Shown in pieces: positions 62,309 through 64,000 of a stretch of 64,000 bases of DNA. The position numbers were made by a program, and so were the translations under genes. Numbering within the stretch: position 1 is the first letter of the stretch; each line of letters begins with the position of its first letter. Origin of the DNA: Paragonimus skrjabini miyazakii (taxonomy: Eukaryota > Platyhelminthes > Trematoda > Plagiorchiida > Troglotrematidae). The stretch spans positions 15,125 through 79,124 of the forward strand of contig JTDE01021267.1 in NCBI GenBank assembly GCA_014338405.1, given 5' to 3'. The notes beneath the pieces are model-generated. The model was not told where the DNA came from. It saw only the letters and a list, made by a program, of their open reading frames with translations, and did no database searches.

Positions 62309-63759
62309 GGTCAGGTAGATTACATCCGTCATACCCCTTTTTATTTTGTTCACATCGACCAACGACCACCGTCGTTTAGTAACTCACCCGCTCCCCTTTC
62401 CAGTAACCTGGGTGTCCATGGCCTCCTGTCTTTTCTTTTCTTCGACTTTGTTGGTGTATTGTATGATAAAAGTTTTCTTCCAGCCCAACCTTGCATTTTG
62501 TTTTTTCCATTGTAACTTTCGTAGAGTGCGCCAACCTGTTCTCCTATAGTAGAATATTTCCTGCGTTATGTTTTCAATAGTTCTCTTCCCAGTGTAGATC
62601 TCATAATTGCAGTCTTTTTTGTTTATCCCTCTAGAGATAGAGGTTTCACTTTTGAGGTAGCCAATGATTTGATAAACCAGCATTGGCCGACTGGACACAA
62701 AAGCCACACTCACACATTCCCTGGTCTTATTCCTTAGGATCTGCATGGTGTATGAGTGGAGCCGCAAGTGGTAAAGTGCAAGCCACTTGTGCAGGCATCC
62801 TTCGGTCACTATAACAAGTTAAACCGAACCAGATCCTGCCAACCGATACTTTTTGGTACGACAGCTGAGCAGCTGGATTGTAGCAAGAAGCCTGAGTTCA
62901 TCCTTATAGAATGAAGTCGTTACTATTTTGGTCACAACCAAACTGAGACACTCGGAATTGGGTTCGTTCTGGTTAATCAACGTCACCTACTTAAACGTAG
63001 TTTTATTGAGAAAATTTGTTGGCGTCCAGAGATGAAGTTAAGTCAATTTTGTAAATATCAGAATCCTGTTTGATGAATACAAACCCATACCAATAACAGT
63101 AAGAAACATGCTGATTTCATTAAGCTTTCTCCGGGTTCAGTATTATTTGCATTATCTTGACAAATAATTCAACAGAGTAAAGGATGATACTGTACTAGGC
63201 CAGACCAGTAACAATGTCAAATATGTACAACATATGTCGAATTCGATGGCGTAAGTGAGAGAGTGTTTTCAGTGCGGTCAACAATCCACAGCCCTTGGTG
63301 ATAGTATGTTCCCTTGGCTGGTTGTTAATAATTGGGGTCATTTTGGCTTACCTCAAACTGGTTAACATTCAATCCACAAAGCGGTACCTAATTCTGCTCA
63401 CTGGTAAAGTTATTCCACTACGGTCTCATGGAACTCCGGTTTACGTACTCTTAAGAGATTGTAGTTCGGTGGTTATACATAGAGTAGAGCGTGTTCTGCT
63501 TATTATCTGTTCTATATGATGTACGCATCCGTGGTACAAGTAACAGCTGTTCAACTTTTTCGAAACGTTTTCGGTACTGTTAATTTTGATGCGGTTATCA
63601 TATATTCTGTACTGCATTAGAAGTATCGTACTAAGACCGTTGGTTATAATGGCTGTTGTTTAAATAAACATGTGCTGGACGATAGCAGCTAAGTCCTGAT
63701 GCTTAGGCGCTGGATTTGTTCAATGAATTCTACTCCAATATGTCATTCATTGTTATCAG

Positions 63760-63951
63760 GGTTCGAATACTATAAATCAATATTTAACGCGTGCGATCAA
63801 CGAAACTCTGGAGTTGCACGTTGTTCCTGCGGTGGTTAACGATATCTATTTCGTTCGGTTTGCGGTGTGTCGCGAGGATGCCAATTCAACCGATATTGAA
63901 CACGCGTGGACAGGGATCAAACTGGTAGCCACGGAGATTCTGGCCGCCAAG
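63760..63951 (+). CDS. Decarboxylase exon J (64 codons): C-terminal small domain
   Basis: Acceptor ttatcag ends at 63759 and donor gttagc starts at 63952, phase 0. It begins GSNTINQYLTRAINET, includes VVPAVVNDIYFVRFAVC and ends TEILAAK. It matches GSNKVNEALL...FVLRFAIC...ELAADVL of DDC, which is about ten residues from the human DDC end. Because a donor follows, at least one more exon is downstream of the window, possibly an HDC-like tail. Confidence 0.93.
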
Positions 63952-64000
63952 GTTAGCTATGTTTGATCAATCGATTCACCACTTGTGTTCATGACTGATA

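Larger units (their letters stand above)
58770..62320 (+). mobile_element. APE-type non-LTR retrotransposon, near full length but broken
   Basis: Holds endonuclease, RT and a C-terminal zinc-finger region in order, with in-frame stops and at least two frameshifts. The part 58770-59180 (IVPLSMSERPGSIQRPH and so on) has no known domain and is probably the 5' leader. It differs in sequence from the two RTE-like families elsewhere in the window. No clear target duplication or 3' tail repeat was found, so both limits are approximate. Confidence 0.7.
49213..63759 (+). other. Intron I-J (14.5 kb)
   Basis: Holds the second hammerhead SINE, a solo LTR and the broken non-LTR element (58770-62320). 50801-58769 and 62321-63759 show no recognised feature. 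Two - strand open frames of 135-141 codons (58242-58649, 62384-62809) flank the non-LTR element and are unassigned. Confidence 0.8.
763..63951 (+). other. Gene span: aromatic-L-amino-acid/histidine decarboxylase-like gene (partial, 10 exons)
   Basis: Ten exons with GT-AG borders join into 333 codons in one frame with no stop. The protein belongs to the group II PLP-dependent decarboxylases, which decarboxylate DOPA, 5-HTP, tyrosine or histidine to make biogenic amines in the cytosol. Seen in order: the phosphate-binding SSAS, the ring-stacking His in AHSCVEKA, the pyridine-N Asp in HIDAAYAG, the Schiff-base Lys in NPNKWLL, the loop Tyr in NPVYLQH and the SRRF arginines. About 145 N-terminal residues and the extreme C-terminus lie outside the window. 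Known family features: DDC has NPHK and IPLG, HDC has NPSK and IPLS. This protein has NPNK and IPLS, and a loop two residues shorter than DDC, as in HDC. Substrate therefore stays open. Intron phases run 0,0,0,0,2,1,0,0,0,0. No promoter or terminator is in the window. Confidence 0.92.

Overview
The window looks like one long, intron-rich stretch of a flatworm genome, most likely a digenean trematode. Four things point there. A single animal-type gene is spread over more than 63 kb with tiny exons. The introns are full of degenerate retroelements. The RTE-like copies resemble the SR2/RTE elements of flukes. A tRNA-headed SINE carries a hammerhead ribozyme, as the Sm-alpha repeat of schistosomes does. 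The species cannot be named from sequence alone.

The one cellular gene is a PLP-dependent group II decarboxylase of the aromatic-L-amino-acid / histidine decarboxylase family, on the + strand. Ten exons were found by eye (763-903, 8606-8716, 12615-12647, 17376-17537, 24181-24248, 31354-31424, 31894-31913, 38356-38454, 49111-49212, 63760-63951). They join in one frame with GT-AG borders and give 333 codons, with no stop or frameshift. About the first 145 residues lie upstream of the window and the last few residues downstream. Catalytic residues are kept, but the residue before the PLP lysine is Asn, and the mobile loop has the length seen in histidine decarboxylase.

Everything else lies in the introns. 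1-190: 3' end of an RTE-like element. 3690-7020: a decayed Ty3/Gypsy pol on the - strand, split by a 5'-truncated RTE copy (4355-6426, +) that still has a 650-codon open RT frame. 8098-8535: a hammerhead SINE. 14061-16130: a SINE fragment, a second RTE-like family on the - strand and a hammerhead scrap. 26950-27646: an LTR element whose interior falls in a 100-N gap. 30470-30830: a GC-rich tandem repeat. 32480-33760: second copy of the - strand RTE-like family. 34290-34376: a tRNA-like SINE head. 35347-35874: a direct repeat and a solo LTR. 41700-45290: a Gypsy gag/protease/RT/RNase H/integrase remnant (+), split by an RTE copy (-) that contains a second 100-N gap. 49575-49915: a second hammerhead SINE (-) with a dead cleavage site. 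50499-50800: a solo LTR of the 26950 family. 58770-62320: a full-length but broken APE-type non-LTR element.

The most notable items are the hammerhead with a complete consensus core, its mutated sister copy, the two LTR insertions that share a CTAG target duplication, two independent RTE-into-Gypsy nestings, and the unusual active-site combination of the decarboxylase. All calls rest on reading the sequence. No alignment, database search or folding program was run.
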